A stretch of 21,521 nucleotides of DNA from an uncultured Bacteroidales bacterium (GTDB lineage: Bacteria; Bacteroidota; Bacteroidia; Bacteroidales; Paludibacteraceae), in assembly GCA_946615455.1 (NCBI GenBank), contig CAMOHN010000002.1:1-21521 (forward strand), written 5' to 3'. This document shows positions 7,291 through 17,200 of the stretch, piece by piece (the first letter of the stretch is position 1; each line of letters opens with the position of its first letter). A program made the translations under genes and the position numbers. Below the pieces are notes generated by a model, which was not told where the DNA came from, did no database searches, and worked only from the letters and a program-made list of their open reading frames with translations.

Positions 7291-8079
7291 TTATTTCACA
7301 CCCGGTATATAGGTGATATAGGTTAGTACGGACACCAAGAGCGAGACGGACGAGGTGATGATGCCAAGGAACGCTGTATAGGAGTCTTGTTTGAAGAACG
7401 CGGCTGGCTCACGGCTGACATAGATAAGGTCGTTGGGATAGATATAGTAATACTTGGAGTCAATGAGCGTATTGGTGCGCAGGTCAAACTCCAACACCTC
7501 GGGTTCGGCATTGCCATGAGGGCGAATGATGCGCACATGTCGCCGGTCACCCGAATTGAGCAGGTCACCGGTCATTGCCAATGCTTGGTAGATGGTCATG
7601 CGGTCTTTATAGATATAGCGCACACCGGGACTGATGTCACCAAGGACTGTAAAGTACTTGTTGTACATAGCCAGTTTGACTTCGGCATCGGGAATAATCT
7701 CGCGGATGTATCGCTTGACTGTATCTTGTGCTTCAGTTTCAGTCAGTCCCTCCAAACGCACTGCACGCGTGAAAGGCAAATCCACCGTACCGTCGGGATA
7801 GATCCGATAGGGATAGGCGTTGTTATAGTTGGTGCCGACGTTGTTCCCCATGGCATCAATCATAGTTTTTGCCACGGTCTGGTCAAGACTGATGATACGA
7901 TACACTATTTCGTCATTGACCTGTAAGCGATACGGCTGATAGCCCACGCTGTCATAGTGGGGCAGGTCTTTGCGGTCTTGCAGCAGACCTACCTGACGAT
8001 GCCCGTAGCAGCCGGTCAGAAGCATCAACACCGCAAAAAGCAAGAAAGAGCAAAAGAAAGAGAATGTCTGTTTCATCAT
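7291..8079 (-). CDS. Wza-like polysaccharide export lipoprotein (second copy)
   Basis: A 262-residue outer-membrane export protein. It has a signal peptide ending in the lipobox LLTGC (Cys24), a Poly_export domain beginning at YRLQVNDEIVYRI, the segment YPDGTVDLPFTRAVRLEGLTE, an SLBB-type segment around VLGDISPGVRYIY and the characteristic end YYYIYPNDLIYVSREP. A C-terminal hydrophobic stretch (FLGIITSSVSLLVSVLTYI) could form the helix that crosses the outer membrane in the Wza octamer. No acidic residues follow the cysteine, so the Bacteroidota surface-export signal is not obvious. The ATG overlaps the stop of the first Wza-like gene (ATGA), implying coupled synthesis. Wzc follows 34 bases later. 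The paralogues differ clearly, so this is not a recent duplication. Confidence 0.9.
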   Translation of the reverse strand: MMKQTFSFFCSFLLFAVLMLLTGCYGHRQVGLLQDRKDLPHYDSVGYQPYRLQVNDEIVYRIISLDQTVAKTMIDAMGNNVGTNYNNAYPYRIYPDGTVDLPFTRAVRLEGLTETEAQDTVKRYIREIIPDAEVKLAMYNKYFTVLGDISPGVRYIYKDRMTIYQALAMTGDLLNSGDRRHVRIIRPHGNAEPEVLEFDLRTNTLIDSKYYYIYPNDLIYVSREPAAFFKQDSYTAFLGIITSSVSLLVSVLTYITYIPGVK

Positions 8080-8951
8080 TTGGTTCCTTTCGATGCAGTG
8101 ATGATTCGTTGAACAAGCGCATAGACAAAGCCTCCGAAAGACAAAGTAGTTGCCACCACTGCCACCGATGTGGCTATGTTGGACACACCAAAGGCCTTGC
8201 CACGGAGCTGTTGAACATAAATGACATCGTTGGGCTCCACATAGTAGAACTCGGAGTTGATGATGTCCTTGGAACGCAAGTCAAAACTAATGACCTCGGT
8301 TTTTCCTTCTTTTTCGCGCACCACCTTGACCTTGGAGCGGTCGGACCAGTCTCCCACATCACCGGCTTGTGCCAGTGCCTCAAAGATGGTGAGTTTTTCA
8401 CGCCGTATGCTGTAGGTGCCTGCCCCACGCTGACTAATAACACTATAGGTACGCTGGACAATGTTCACGTCCACCGACACCATCTTAAAGTCGCCATAGT
8501 CCTTGATGTAGGTGCCCAACTCCTGCTCAAGCAATGCCTTGACCTGCCGTGTGTTGAGTCCGCGCACATGCAATCGTCCTACCAAAGGGAAATCCATCGT
8601 GCCGTCATCCAACACCTGGTACGTATATAACTCGGTTATGCTGCCCGTTCCATAGGAATTGGCATTGAAATTGTTGTAGTTGCCGTAAAAATTGTTATTA
8701 TTGGATGAACTGATGGCGGCATTGAAGAGCCGTTGCACATTCTCGTCCACCGAGTGGACACGCACAAACAACCGGTCACCCGAGCGCAACTCATAGTCAA
8801 TGTATGATAGCGTGTCGGTATAGGCGGGTATACGTTTGTCGCGGGCAGGGTCTTGCATAAGGTTAACCTGCTTACTCGTGACACAAGAAGCCAGCAACAA
8901 CACAATAGCCACGACCGTGAGAATCCGAAAGAAGGGTTGTGAGGGTCTCAT
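8076..8951 (-). CDS. Wza-like polysaccharide export lipoprotein (first copy, Asn-rich insert)
   Basis: A 291-residue lipoprotein with signal peptide and lipobox LLASC (Cys23). The Poly_export domain starts at YELRSGDRLFVRV (about 53-65); the core motif DDGTMDFPLVGRLHVRGL follows near residue 114. An SLBB-like segment (GAGTYSIRREKLTIFEALAQAGDVGDW) and the family ending YYVEPNDVIYVQQ follow, then a C-terminal hydrophobic helix. By family knowledge such proteins form the outer-membrane channel of Wzy-dependent capsule export and dock with a Wzc partner, which is encoded two genes on. Residues 81-104 are a low-complexity Asn/Tyr/Gly/Ser insert (NNNNFYGNYNNFNANSYG) that the second copy lacks. It begins 31 bases after the dehydrogenase gene, with no terminator visible between. 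Confidence 0.9.
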   Translation of the reverse strand: MRPSQPFFRILTVVAIVLLLASCVTSKQVNLMQDPARDKRIPAYTDTLSYIDYELRSGDRLFVRVHSVDENVQRLFNAAISSSNNNNFYGNYNNFNANSYGTGSITELYTYQVLDDGTMDFPLVGRLHVRGLNTRQVKALLEQELGTYIKDYGDFKMVSVDVNIVQRTYSVISQRGAGTYSIRREKLTIFEALAQAGDVGDWSDRSKVKVVREKEGKTEVISFDLRSKDIINSEFYYVEPNDVIYVQQLRGKAFGVSNIATSVAVVATTLSFGGFVYALVQRIITASKGTK

Positions 8952-8982
8952 AGTGCTTTCTTAAAAACAGAAATGACGCTTA

Positions 8983-9975
8983 TTACCGTTTTTCATCCCA
9001 TCCAAAGGGGTGCGGAGCCAATGGCAAACGCGCCAATGGATGATAGTCGCCTTGCAGACCAATAGGCTGCGCATGACGAATCTGACTGACCAACTCGATG
9101 CATTCACGAGCCTCACTGATGCGGAATCCCTGGCCGGACAAAATGCGTCTATAGGACTCGGTGTGCAATTCGGTGAAGCCTTGCGAGAACTCAAACTCCT
9201 CGCCATCAATAGAGAGCGAACGGAACGTGCGCTTCTCACCTTGAACGGCATTGGCCGGTAGGCAGTCGGCATTGATGGAGAGGAAATAGCGCACACGGGC
9301 ACGCTCCAACTCCAAATAACCCGCCACGCGGTCAAAGGACATGATGTGCACCGTGTTTTGCTTGACTGCACCAAAAATCCATTGGAGCATGTCATAAAAG
9401 TGCACGCCTATATTGGTGGCGACACCGCCGGACTTGTGTATATCACCTTTCCAGCTTGAATAGTACCATTTGCCCCGCGATGTGATATAAGTCAGATCTA
9501 CATCATAGACCTTGTCTTTCGGACCATTTTCCACTTTCTTCTTCAGTTGCACAATCGCGTCGTGCAAACGCAGTTGAAGGATGGTGTAGGCTTGGTGTCC
9601 TGTCTCTTGTTCCAACTGGACGAGGTTGTCAATGTTGTAGGGGTTGAGCACCAGCGGTTTTTCGCAAATGACATTCACTCCGAGCCGCAACCCGTAACGG
9701 ATAAAAGCGTCGTGAGTATAGTTGGGCGTACAGATAGAGAGCCAATGTAGCGGGTCGGCTGTGCGCATCTGCTTTGAGCAGAAACGGTCAAACTGCTCGT
9801 TCTCCGTAAAGAAAGAACAGTCGGGGAACGAGCTGTCCAATCGTCCCACCGAGTCGAACTTGTCATAGGCCACCATCAGGTTGTTGCCCGTGTCGGCAAT
9901 CGCCTTTATATGGCGCGGGGCTATATAGCCTGCCGCGCCAATAAGGGCGAAATTGAGTGTTTTATGCGTCTGCAT
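8983..9975 (-). CDS. wlbA: WlbA/WbpB-type UDP-N-acetylglucosaminuronate 3-dehydrogenase (Gfo/Idh/MocA family)
   Basis: A 330-residue NAD-dependent oxidoreductase if read from MQTHKTLNFALIG. The Rossmann motif LIGAAGYIAPRHIKAI, the catalytic-lysine motif CEKPL (Lys106), SRGKWYYSSWKGD and GGVATNIGVHFYDML (His192, Asp195) match the WlbA/WbpB group more closely than generic Gfo/Idh/MocA enzymes. WlbA oxidises C3 of UDP-N-acetylglucosaminuronic acid, the first step toward UDP-2,3-diacetamido-uronic acids used in LPS O-antigens and capsules. The partner aminotransferase, acetyltransferase and epimerase are not in this window. The start lies inside rpoC, overlapping its last codons by 14 bases; a longer frame to 10008 is open but gives a non-family N-terminal extension. 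This overlap joins the sugar genes to the RNA polymerase operon. Confidence 0.9.
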   Translation of the reverse strand: MQTHKTLNFALIGAAGYIAPRHIKAIADTGNNLMVAYDKFDSVGRLDSSFPDCSFFTENEQFDRFCSKQMRTADPLHWLSICTPNYTHDAFIRYGLRLGVNVICEKPLVLNPYNIDNLVQLEQETGHQAYTILQLRLHDAIVQLKKKVENGPKDKVYDVDLTYITSRGKWYYSSWKGDIHKSGGVATNIGVHFYDMLQWIFGAVKQNTVHIMSFDRVAGYLELERARVRYFLSINADCLPANAVQGEKRTFRSLSIDGEEFEFSQGFTELHTESYRRILSGQGFRISEARECIELVSQIRHAQPIGLQGDYHPLARLPLAPHPFGWDEKR

Positions 9976-12900
9976 CGTCCGTTGATTTAGCAGCTTGCAG
10001 TTCGGCATACTCTTCCTTGTTGTGAACGGTCATGCGTTGGAACTCGCGCAAACCGGTTCCTGCCGGAATAAGATTACCGCAGATTACGTTCTCTTTCATG
10101 CCTTCCAGATAGTCCACACGACCTTGTATGGCAGCTTCGTTGAGCACCTTGGTGGTCTCTTGGAAGGATGCAGCGGACATGAAGGACTTGGTTCCGAGTG
10201 CAGCACGCGTGATACCTTGCAGAATCTGTTGAGCGGTTGCACATTCGGCATCGCGGGCAACAACCAACTTACGGTCACGACGGCGCAGAGCCGAGTTCTC
10301 ATCGTGCAGACGGCGCGCAGTAACAATCTGTCCGGCATGTAGTACCTCAGAATCACCTGCATCGGTCACCACTTTCTTACCCCAGATGCGATCGTTCTCC
10401 TCAAGGAAGTCCATCTTATCCACAATCTGGTTCTCCAAGTAGCGGGTATCGCCTGCCTCATTGATGAGCACCTTGCGCATCATCTGGCGAACAATGATCT
10501 CAAAGTGTTTGTCATTGATTTCCACACCTTGCAGACGATAGACAGACTGAGCCTCGTTCACTATATAGTCTTGCACGGCGGTAGGACCCTGAATGCGCAA
10601 GATATCATCGGGCGTGATGGCACCATCGGACAGAGCCACACCGGCACGGACATAGTCGCCTTCCTGAACCAGTATCTGCTTAGACAGGGGTATCAGATAG
10701 GACTTGACTTCGCCCAAACGAGAAGTGACGCTCACTTCACGGTTACCACGCTTGATCTTGCCGTAGCTGACCTCACCGTCAATCTCAGCCACAATGGCAG
10801 GGTTAGACGGGTTACGAGCCTCAAACAGCTCGGTCACACGGGGCAGACCACCGGTGATATCACCGGCTGTACCAAAGGCACGGGTTTGTGTAAAGAGGTT
10901 GTCACCCACCTTCACCTCAGCACCATCAGGATGCACCAGCATGGCCTTGACGGGCAGGTTATAGGAACGAACCACATTGCCGGCACTATCCAAGATGTGC
11001 GCCATAGGCATACGGCTCTTGTCCTTGGTATCAGTGATATAGACCTCTTTCTTACCGGTCTGTTCATCGGTCTCGGTCTTGGCTGTTATACCCTCAATGA
11101 CATCCTCATATTGCAGACGACCGGCAGTCTCAATGACCAAAGCGGCCTTATAAGGATCCCACTCGCACACTTGCTGCCCCTTGGCGTACTCTTGCCCGGG
11201 GGTAACAAACAGTTTGGATGCATAGGGTATGTTGAAGGTGGTCAGGATAACGCCGGTGGCAGTATCCACCAGTTTCATTTCGTTCAGACGGCTAACCACA
11301 ATGGTATCACCGGCTTCGGTGGTGATGGTGCGCAACTCGTCAATCTCGATACGACCATCACGAGGGATCGCATAGGTGTTCTGAGTGGCGGCATTGCCGG
11401 CAACACCACCCGAGTGGAAAGTACGGAGTGTCAACTGTGTACCGGGCTCACCGATGGCTTGTGCAGCAATCACGCCGACTGCCTCACCTTTCTGCACCAT
11501 CTGACGGGTAGCCAGATTGCGCCCATAACACTTGGCGCAGACACCTTTCTTTGCCTCACAGGTAAGGACGGAACGAATCTCAACTTCCTCAATGCCAGCT
11601 GCTTCGATGGCATCGCACTGGGCTTCGCGAATCTCCTCGCCTGCAGCCACTATCAAATTGCCGTCCAGGTCATGAATATCATGCACCGACACACGACCCA
11701 AAATACGCTGGGTCAGGGTAGCCACCACGTTATCATTCTGCTTGATGGCATGAGCCGTCAAACCACGCAGCGTACCGCAGTCCTCTTCGGTGATGATCAC
11801 ATCGTGACTCACATCGACCAGACGACGAGTAAGATAACCCGCATCGGCAGTCTTCAATGCCGTATCGGCCAGACCTTTACGAGCACCGTGAGTAGAAATG
11901 AAGTACTCCAACACGGACAGACCTTCCTTAAAGTTGGACAGAATAGGGTTCTCAATGGTCTGACGACCTTCGGCTGCACCGGCTTTCTGCGGTTTAGCCA
12001 TCAAACCACGCATACCTGCCAACTGTTTGATCTGTTGTTTGGAACCACGGGCACCGGAGTCCATCATCATATAGACGGAATTGAAGCCCTGATCTGCCTC
12101 TTCCATGTGCTTCATCAGTACATCGGTGACAGCGGCATCGACCTTGTTCCATGCACCTACAACGTTGTTGTAACGCTCATCGTCGCCCATTTCACCGAAG
12201 TTATAGAGTTCGGTAATCTGTTCCACCTCGGCATTACCTTTTGCAACGAGGTCTTTCTTCTCTTCAGGAATCAAGATGTCGTTCAGGTTGAAGCTCAAGC
12301 CGCCCTTGAACGCCATCTTGTAACCCAGGTCTTTGATGTCGTCCAAGAACTTGGCTGTGCGTGCCACACCGCAGGTCTTGATGACCTTGGAGATGATGGT
12401 CTTGACCGCACCTTTCTTCAATGTCACATTCTGATAACCCACCTCATCAGGCACATACTGGTTGACCATCACGCGCCCGGGGGTAGTCTCGATGATCTGA
12501 CCGTCGATACGCACTTTGATATTGGCATGGATATCCACACGTCCTTCATTGAGCGCAATGAAGCACTCTTCGGGACTATAGAAAATCAGTCCTTCACCCT
12601 TCTCGCCGGTACGGGGTTTGGTGATGTAGTACAGGCCGAGAATCATATCCTGTGAAGGAACGGTAATAGGATTACCGTTGGCAGGGTCAAGTATGTTGTG
12701 CGAGCCGAGCATGAGCAGTTGGGCTTCCAGTACGGCTTCGTTGCTCAAGGGCAAGTGCACTGCCATCTGGTCGCCATCGAAGTCAGCGTTGAAACCGGCA
12801 CAAGCCAACGGGTGTAACTGTATGGCCTTACCCTCAATCATTCGGGGTTGGAAAGCCAATATACCATGACGGTGCAGCGTCGGGGCACGGTTGAGCAGCA

Positions 12901-14215
12901 CAGGGTGTCCTTGCATCACAAACTCCAAGATATCCCAAATGACGGGGTCTTTGCGGTCAATGATCTTCTTGGCAGACTTGACGGTCTTGACCAGTCCGCG
13001 CTCAATGAGTTTGCGGATGATGAAAGGTTTGTACAATTCGGCAGCCATGTCTTTAGGCAGACCGCACTCGTGCATCTTCAGTTCGGGACCCACCACAATA
13101 ACCGAACGAGCGGAATAGTCAACACGCTTACCCAGCAGGTTCTGACGGAAACGTCCCTGTTTACCTTTGAGCGAGTCGCTGAGCGACTTCAACGGACGAT
13201 TGGCATCGGACTTGATGGCTGTTGTCTTGCGCGAGTTGTCAAACAGCGAGTCGATCGCCTCCTGCAGCATGCGTTTCTCGTTGCGCAAGATGACTTCGGG
13301 GGCTTTGATCTCGATGAGTCGTTTGAGACGGTTGTTGCGGATGATGACACGGCGATAGAGGTCGTTCAGGTCGGAAGTGGCAAAACGTCCACCATCCAAC
13401 GGCACCAACGGGCGCAGTTCGGGCGGAGTGACGGGAATAACATGCAGAATCATCCATTCAGGGCGATTCTTGTTCTTGGAGCTACGGAAAGCTTCTACTA
13501 TCTGCAGACGCTTGAGAGCTTCCTGCTTGCGTTGTTGCGAACCGTCTTTGGCAGCTGTGTCACGCAACTCATAGGAGAGGGCATCCAAGTCTATCTTAAC
13601 CAGCAAGTCATAGACCGCCTCGGCACCCATTTTGGCAATGAACTTGTCGGGATTATCGTCCTCAAGTTGGTCATTGCCTTCGGGCAGACGACCTTGCAGT
13701 TCTTCCAGTTCGTCCTCATCCAGCAACAAACGGCTCTCAACCACATTGTCGCCAATGCGTTGTCCGTCCAGCACACCGGCTTGGATGACTACATACTTCT
13801 CATAGTAGATGATGGACTCCAGTTTCTTGGTGGGTATGCCCAACAATGCTGCCATCTTGGAAGGCAGCGAACGGAGATACCAGATGTGTGCCACGGGAAC
13901 TGCCAGACGGATGTGACCCATGCGCTCACGGCGCACTTTCTTTTCAGTAACTTCCACGCCACAACGCTCGCAAATGATGCCTTTGTAACGGATGCGTTTG
14001 TACTTGCCGCAATAGCACTCATAGTCCTTGGTCGGACCAAAGATACGCTCGCAGAACAGACCGTCACGTTCGGGCTTGTAGGTGCGGTAGTTGATGGTTT
14101 CGGGTTTGAGAACCTCACCGGAGGAAAGATCCATAATCTGGTCGGGCGATGCCAGACCGATACTGATCTTGGTAAAGCCGGTTCTCTTTGCGTTATCTTG
14201 TTTATTGTAAGCCAT
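9962..14215 (-). CDS. rpoC: DNA-directed RNA polymerase subunit beta'
   Basis: A complete 1417-residue catalytic subunit. The N-terminal zinc site has Cys67, Cys69, Cys82 and Cys85 (CYCG and CERCG). The metal-binding active-site loop NADFDGDQMAVH lies at 476-487. The bridge-helix and trigger-loop region includes GARKGLADTALKTADAGYLT at 777-796, and the second zinc site uses Cys813, Cys886, Cys893 and Cys896. With beta and the alpha dimer it forms core RNA polymerase. It starts 42 bases after rpoB. Its TAA stop lies within the WlbA coding region, and I see no terminator behind it. Length and motifs are normal with no sign of disruption. Confidence 0.99.
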   Translation of the reverse strand: MAYNKQDNAKRTGFTKISIGLASPDQIMDLSSGEVLKPETINYRTYKPERDGLFCERIFGPTKDYECYCGKYKRIRYKGIICERCGVEVTEKKVRRERMGHIRLAVPVAHIWYLRSLPSKMAALLGIPTKKLESIIYYEKYVVIQAGVLDGQRIGDNVVESRLLLDEDELEELQGRLPEGNDQLEDDNPDKFIAKMGAEAVYDLLVKIDLDALSYELRDTAAKDGSQQRKQEALKRLQIVEAFRSSKNKNRPEWMILHVIPVTPPELRPLVPLDGGRFATSDLNDLYRRVIIRNNRLKRLIEIKAPEVILRNEKRMLQEAIDSLFDNSRKTTAIKSDANRPLKSLSDSLKGKQGRFRQNLLGKRVDYSARSVIVVGPELKMHECGLPKDMAAELYKPFIIRKLIERGLVKTVKSAKKIIDRKDPVIWDILEFVMQGHPVLLNRAPTLHRHGILAFQPRMIEGKAIQLHPLACAGFNADFDGDQMAVHLPLSNEAVLEAQLLMLGSHNILDPANGNPITVPSQDMILGLYYITKPRTGEKGEGLIFYSPEECFIALNEGRVDIHANIKVRIDGQIIETTPGRVMVNQYVPDEVGYQNVTLKKGAVKTIISKVIKTCGVARTAKFLDDIKDLGYKMAFKGGLSFNLNDILIPEEKKDLVAKGNAEVEQITELYNFGEMGDDERYNNVVGAWNKVDAAVTDVLMKHMEEADQGFNSVYMMMDSGARGSKQQIKQLAGMRGLMAKPQKAGAAEGRQTIENPILSNFKEGLSVLEYFISTHGARKGLADTALKTADAGYLTRRLVDVSHDVIITEEDCGTLRGLTAHAIKQNDNVVATLTQRILGRVSVHDIHDLDGNLIVAAGEEIREAQCDAIEAAGIEEVEIRSVLTCEAKKGVCAKCYGRNLATRQMVQKGEAVGVIAAQAIGEPGTQLTLRTFHSGGVAGNAATQNTYAIPRDGRIEIDELRTITTEAGDTIVVSRLNEMKLVDTATGVILTTFNIPYASKLFVTPGQEYAKGQQVCEWDPYKAALVIETAGRLQYEDVIEGITAKTETDEQTGKKEVYITDTKDKSRMPMAHILDSAGNVVRSYNLPVKAMLVHPDGAEVKVGDNLFTQTRAFGTAGDITGGLPRVTELFEARNPSNPAIVAEIDGEVSYGKIKRGNREVSVTSRLGEVKSYLIPLSKQILVQEGDYVRAGVALSDGAITPDDILRIQGPTAVQDYIVNEAQSVYRLQGVEINDKHFEIIVRQMMRKVLINEAGDTRYLENQIVDKMDFLEENDRIWGKKVVTDAGDSEVLHAGQIVTARRLHDENSALRRRDRKLVVARDAECATAQQILQGITRAALGTKSFMSAASFQETTKVLNEAAIQGRVDYLEGMKENVICGNLIPAGTGLREFQRMTVHNKEEYAELQAAKSTDDADA

Positions 14216-14257
14216 AATAATATAGTCTTCTGTTTATGTGTCCTTATCCGTATAACA

Positions 14258-17200
14258 TTATTCCATGGTGATGGACAGAGCCAAGCCTTGCAGCTCGTGC
14301 AGCAGCACATTGAGCGATTCGGGCAGTCCGGGTGTAGGCATAGGTTCGCCTTTGACGATTGCCTCATAGGTGCGGGCACGTCCGGTCACATCATCGGACT
14401 TGACAGTGAGAATCTCTTGCAGGACATGAGCAGCACCGTGTGCTTCCAGTGCCCAAACTTCCATCTCACCGAAACGCTGTCCACCAAACTGGGCTTTACC
14501 GCCAAGAGGCTGTTGGGTGATAAGACTGTACGGACCAATGGAACGTGCGTGCATCTTGTCGTCCACCATGTGACCCAGTTTCATAAAGTAGGTTACACCC
14601 ACGGTAGCCATCTGGTCAAAGGGTTCACCGGTGCCACCGTCATAAAGTTGCGTCTTACCGGCACGGGGCAGACCGGCTTTGTCAGTCCACTCGTTGAGCG
14701 ATTCCAGTGTGCAGCCATCGAAGATGGGGGTTGCAAACTTGACACCCAACTCCTTGCCTGCCCAACCCAGAACAGCTTCGAAGATCTGACCGATGTTCAT
14801 ACGCGAGGGCACACCCAGCGGGTTGAGCACAATATCCACAGGCGTTCCGTCGGCCAAGAAAGGCATGTCTTCAATGCGGACAATCTTACTAACGATACCT
14901 TTGTTACCGTGACGACCTGCCATCTTGTCACCCACGCGAATCTTACGCATCTTGGCAAGATAAACCTTCGCCATCTGCTGGATACCATTGGGCAGTTCGT
15001 CGCCGATGGTGAGGTTGAAATTACGACGTTTGAGGTCGGCCTCGAGGTCTTTTACTTTCTCCAGATAGTTGAGTATGCAGCGAACACACAATTCGTTCTT
15101 ATGCGCATCGGACGACCAACCTTCTGGCAACACGGTCTGGAAATCCACCATGCTGATACGTTCTTTGGTGAAGGTCATGCCCTTAGCAATCACTTCGGTT
15201 CCCAGTATGTCGGTCACACCCTGCGAGGTACGTCCTTTGAGCAATGTAGCAAGCTTGCTGATGAGCAACTGTCGCAGTTCTTCCACCTTGGCTTCGTGCT
15301 CAAGGCGCATCTGTGCTAATTGCTCTTTCTCTTCACCTTTCTGCTTGCGGTCTTTGATCTTGCGTGCATAGAGTTTGCGCTCAATGACCACACCTTCCAG
15401 CGAAGGAGTGGCTTTGAGGCTGGCATCTTTCACATCACCGGCTTTCTCACCGAAGATGGCTTTGAGCAACTTCTCTTCGGGAGTGGGGTCTGATTCACCT
15501 TTAGGCGTAATCTTACCCACAATGATATCGCCGGGTTTGATATGTGCACCGATGCGAACAATACCGTTCTCGTCCAAATCCTTGGTGGCATCTTCCGACA
15601 CATTGGGTATGTCAGAGGTGAACTCTTCCATACCGCGTTTGGTGTCACGCACCTCAAGCAGGTTCTCAACCACATGGACAGAGGTGAACATGTCTTCACG
15701 AACAATGCGCTCGCTCAATACAATGGCATCCTCATAGTTATAGCCCTTCCATGGGATGTAGGCCACTTTCAGGTTCTTACCCAGTGCCAACTCACCCTTC
15801 TCGGTAGCAAAACCTTCGGTGAGAATCTGCCCTGCCTCAACATGGTCACCCTTACGCACAATAGGACGAAGGTCAATGGTGGTGTTTTGGTTGGTTTTTT
15901 GGAACTTGGGCAGTTTATATTCTTTTTCAGCCGAGTCGAAGGATACGAAATCCTCATCTTCGGTACGGTTGTAGCGGATACGGATGGTTTGTGCATCCAC
16001 GTATGTGACCTCACCTGCACCCTCGGCTTCCAGTTGAGTGCGCGAGTCGCGGATGAGTTGTCCCTCAATGCCGGTGCCGACAATGGGAGCCTCGGGACGA
16101 ATCAAGGGTACACCCTGACGCATCATGTTCGACCCCATCAAGGCACGGTTGGCATCGTCGTGCTCAAGGAAAGGAATCAGAGCAGCGGCAATGGAAGCAA
16201 TCTGTGAGGGCGATACGTCCATGGCATCAATCTTGTCCGGCTCAACCACCGGAAAATCGGCTTCATAACGAGCCTTCACACGACCGGATAAGAAACGACC
16301 GTTCTCGTCCAAAGGGGCATTACCCTGCGCCACGGTCATGTTCTCTTCATCCTCGGCGGTGAGGTACATGATGTGGTCGTTATTGAGGTCAACCACACCA
16401 TTTTGCGCCTTACGATAAGGTGTCTCAATGAAACCAAGATTGTTTATCTTAGCATAGATACACAAGGACGAAATCAGACCGATATTAGGACCTTCAGGCG
16501 TCTCAATCGGGCACAGACGGCCGTAGTGTGTATAGTGCACGTCACGCACCTCAAAGCCTGCACGGTCACGGCTCAAACCGCCGGGACCAAGTGCCGACAT
16601 ACGGCGCTTGTGCGTAATCTCAGCCAATGGGTTCTGCTGATCCATGAACTGACTGAGTGCATTGGTGCCGAAATAGGAGTTGATGACGCTGGAAATGGCC
16701 TTGTTGTTAATCAGGTCGGTAGGTGTGAACACCTCGTTGTCACGCACGTTCATGCGCTCACGAATGGTGCGAGCCATACGTGCCAAACCGATGCCGAACT
16801 GATTGTATAGTTGTTCACCCACCGTGCGGACACGACGGTTGGACAGGTGGTCGATGTCGTCCACCTCAGCGTTGGAGTTAAACAGTTCGACCAAGTATTT
16901 AATGATCTCAATCATATCCTCGTTGGTGAGCGTGCGCTTGTCTTCGGGGATATGCATATTGAGTTTGCGGTTGATTCGATAACGACCTACTTCGCCCAGA
17001 TCATACCGTTTCTCGGAGAAGAACAGGTTCTGAATCATCTCGCGCGCGGTGGCTTCGTCGGCAGGTTCGGCATTGCGCAACTGGCGGTAGATATAGAGCA
17101 CAGCCTCCTTGCCGGAATGCGACGGGTCTTTCTGCAATGTATTGAAAATAATGGAATAGCTTGCCTCGCGCGCTTCCTCTTTATGCAAGAGAATGGAGCG

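Noticed and set aside
9976..10008. Longer start of the WlbA-like gene at 10008
   Set aside because: The eleven extra residues are not typical of the family and only increase the overlap with rpoC.
10505..15319. Very long open frames on the plus strand opposite rpoC and the end of rpoB (716 and 823 codons)
   Set aside because: They lie wholly antisense to unmistakable RNA polymerase genes, show no family motif, and arise because the codon usage of the highly expressed sense genes avoids antisense stops.
16580..16700. Possible rifampicin-resistance change in rpoB
   Set aside because: The positions equivalent to E. coli Asp516, His526 and Ser531 are wild type; the Met at position 530 equivalent replaces Ile and is not a known resistance change to me.
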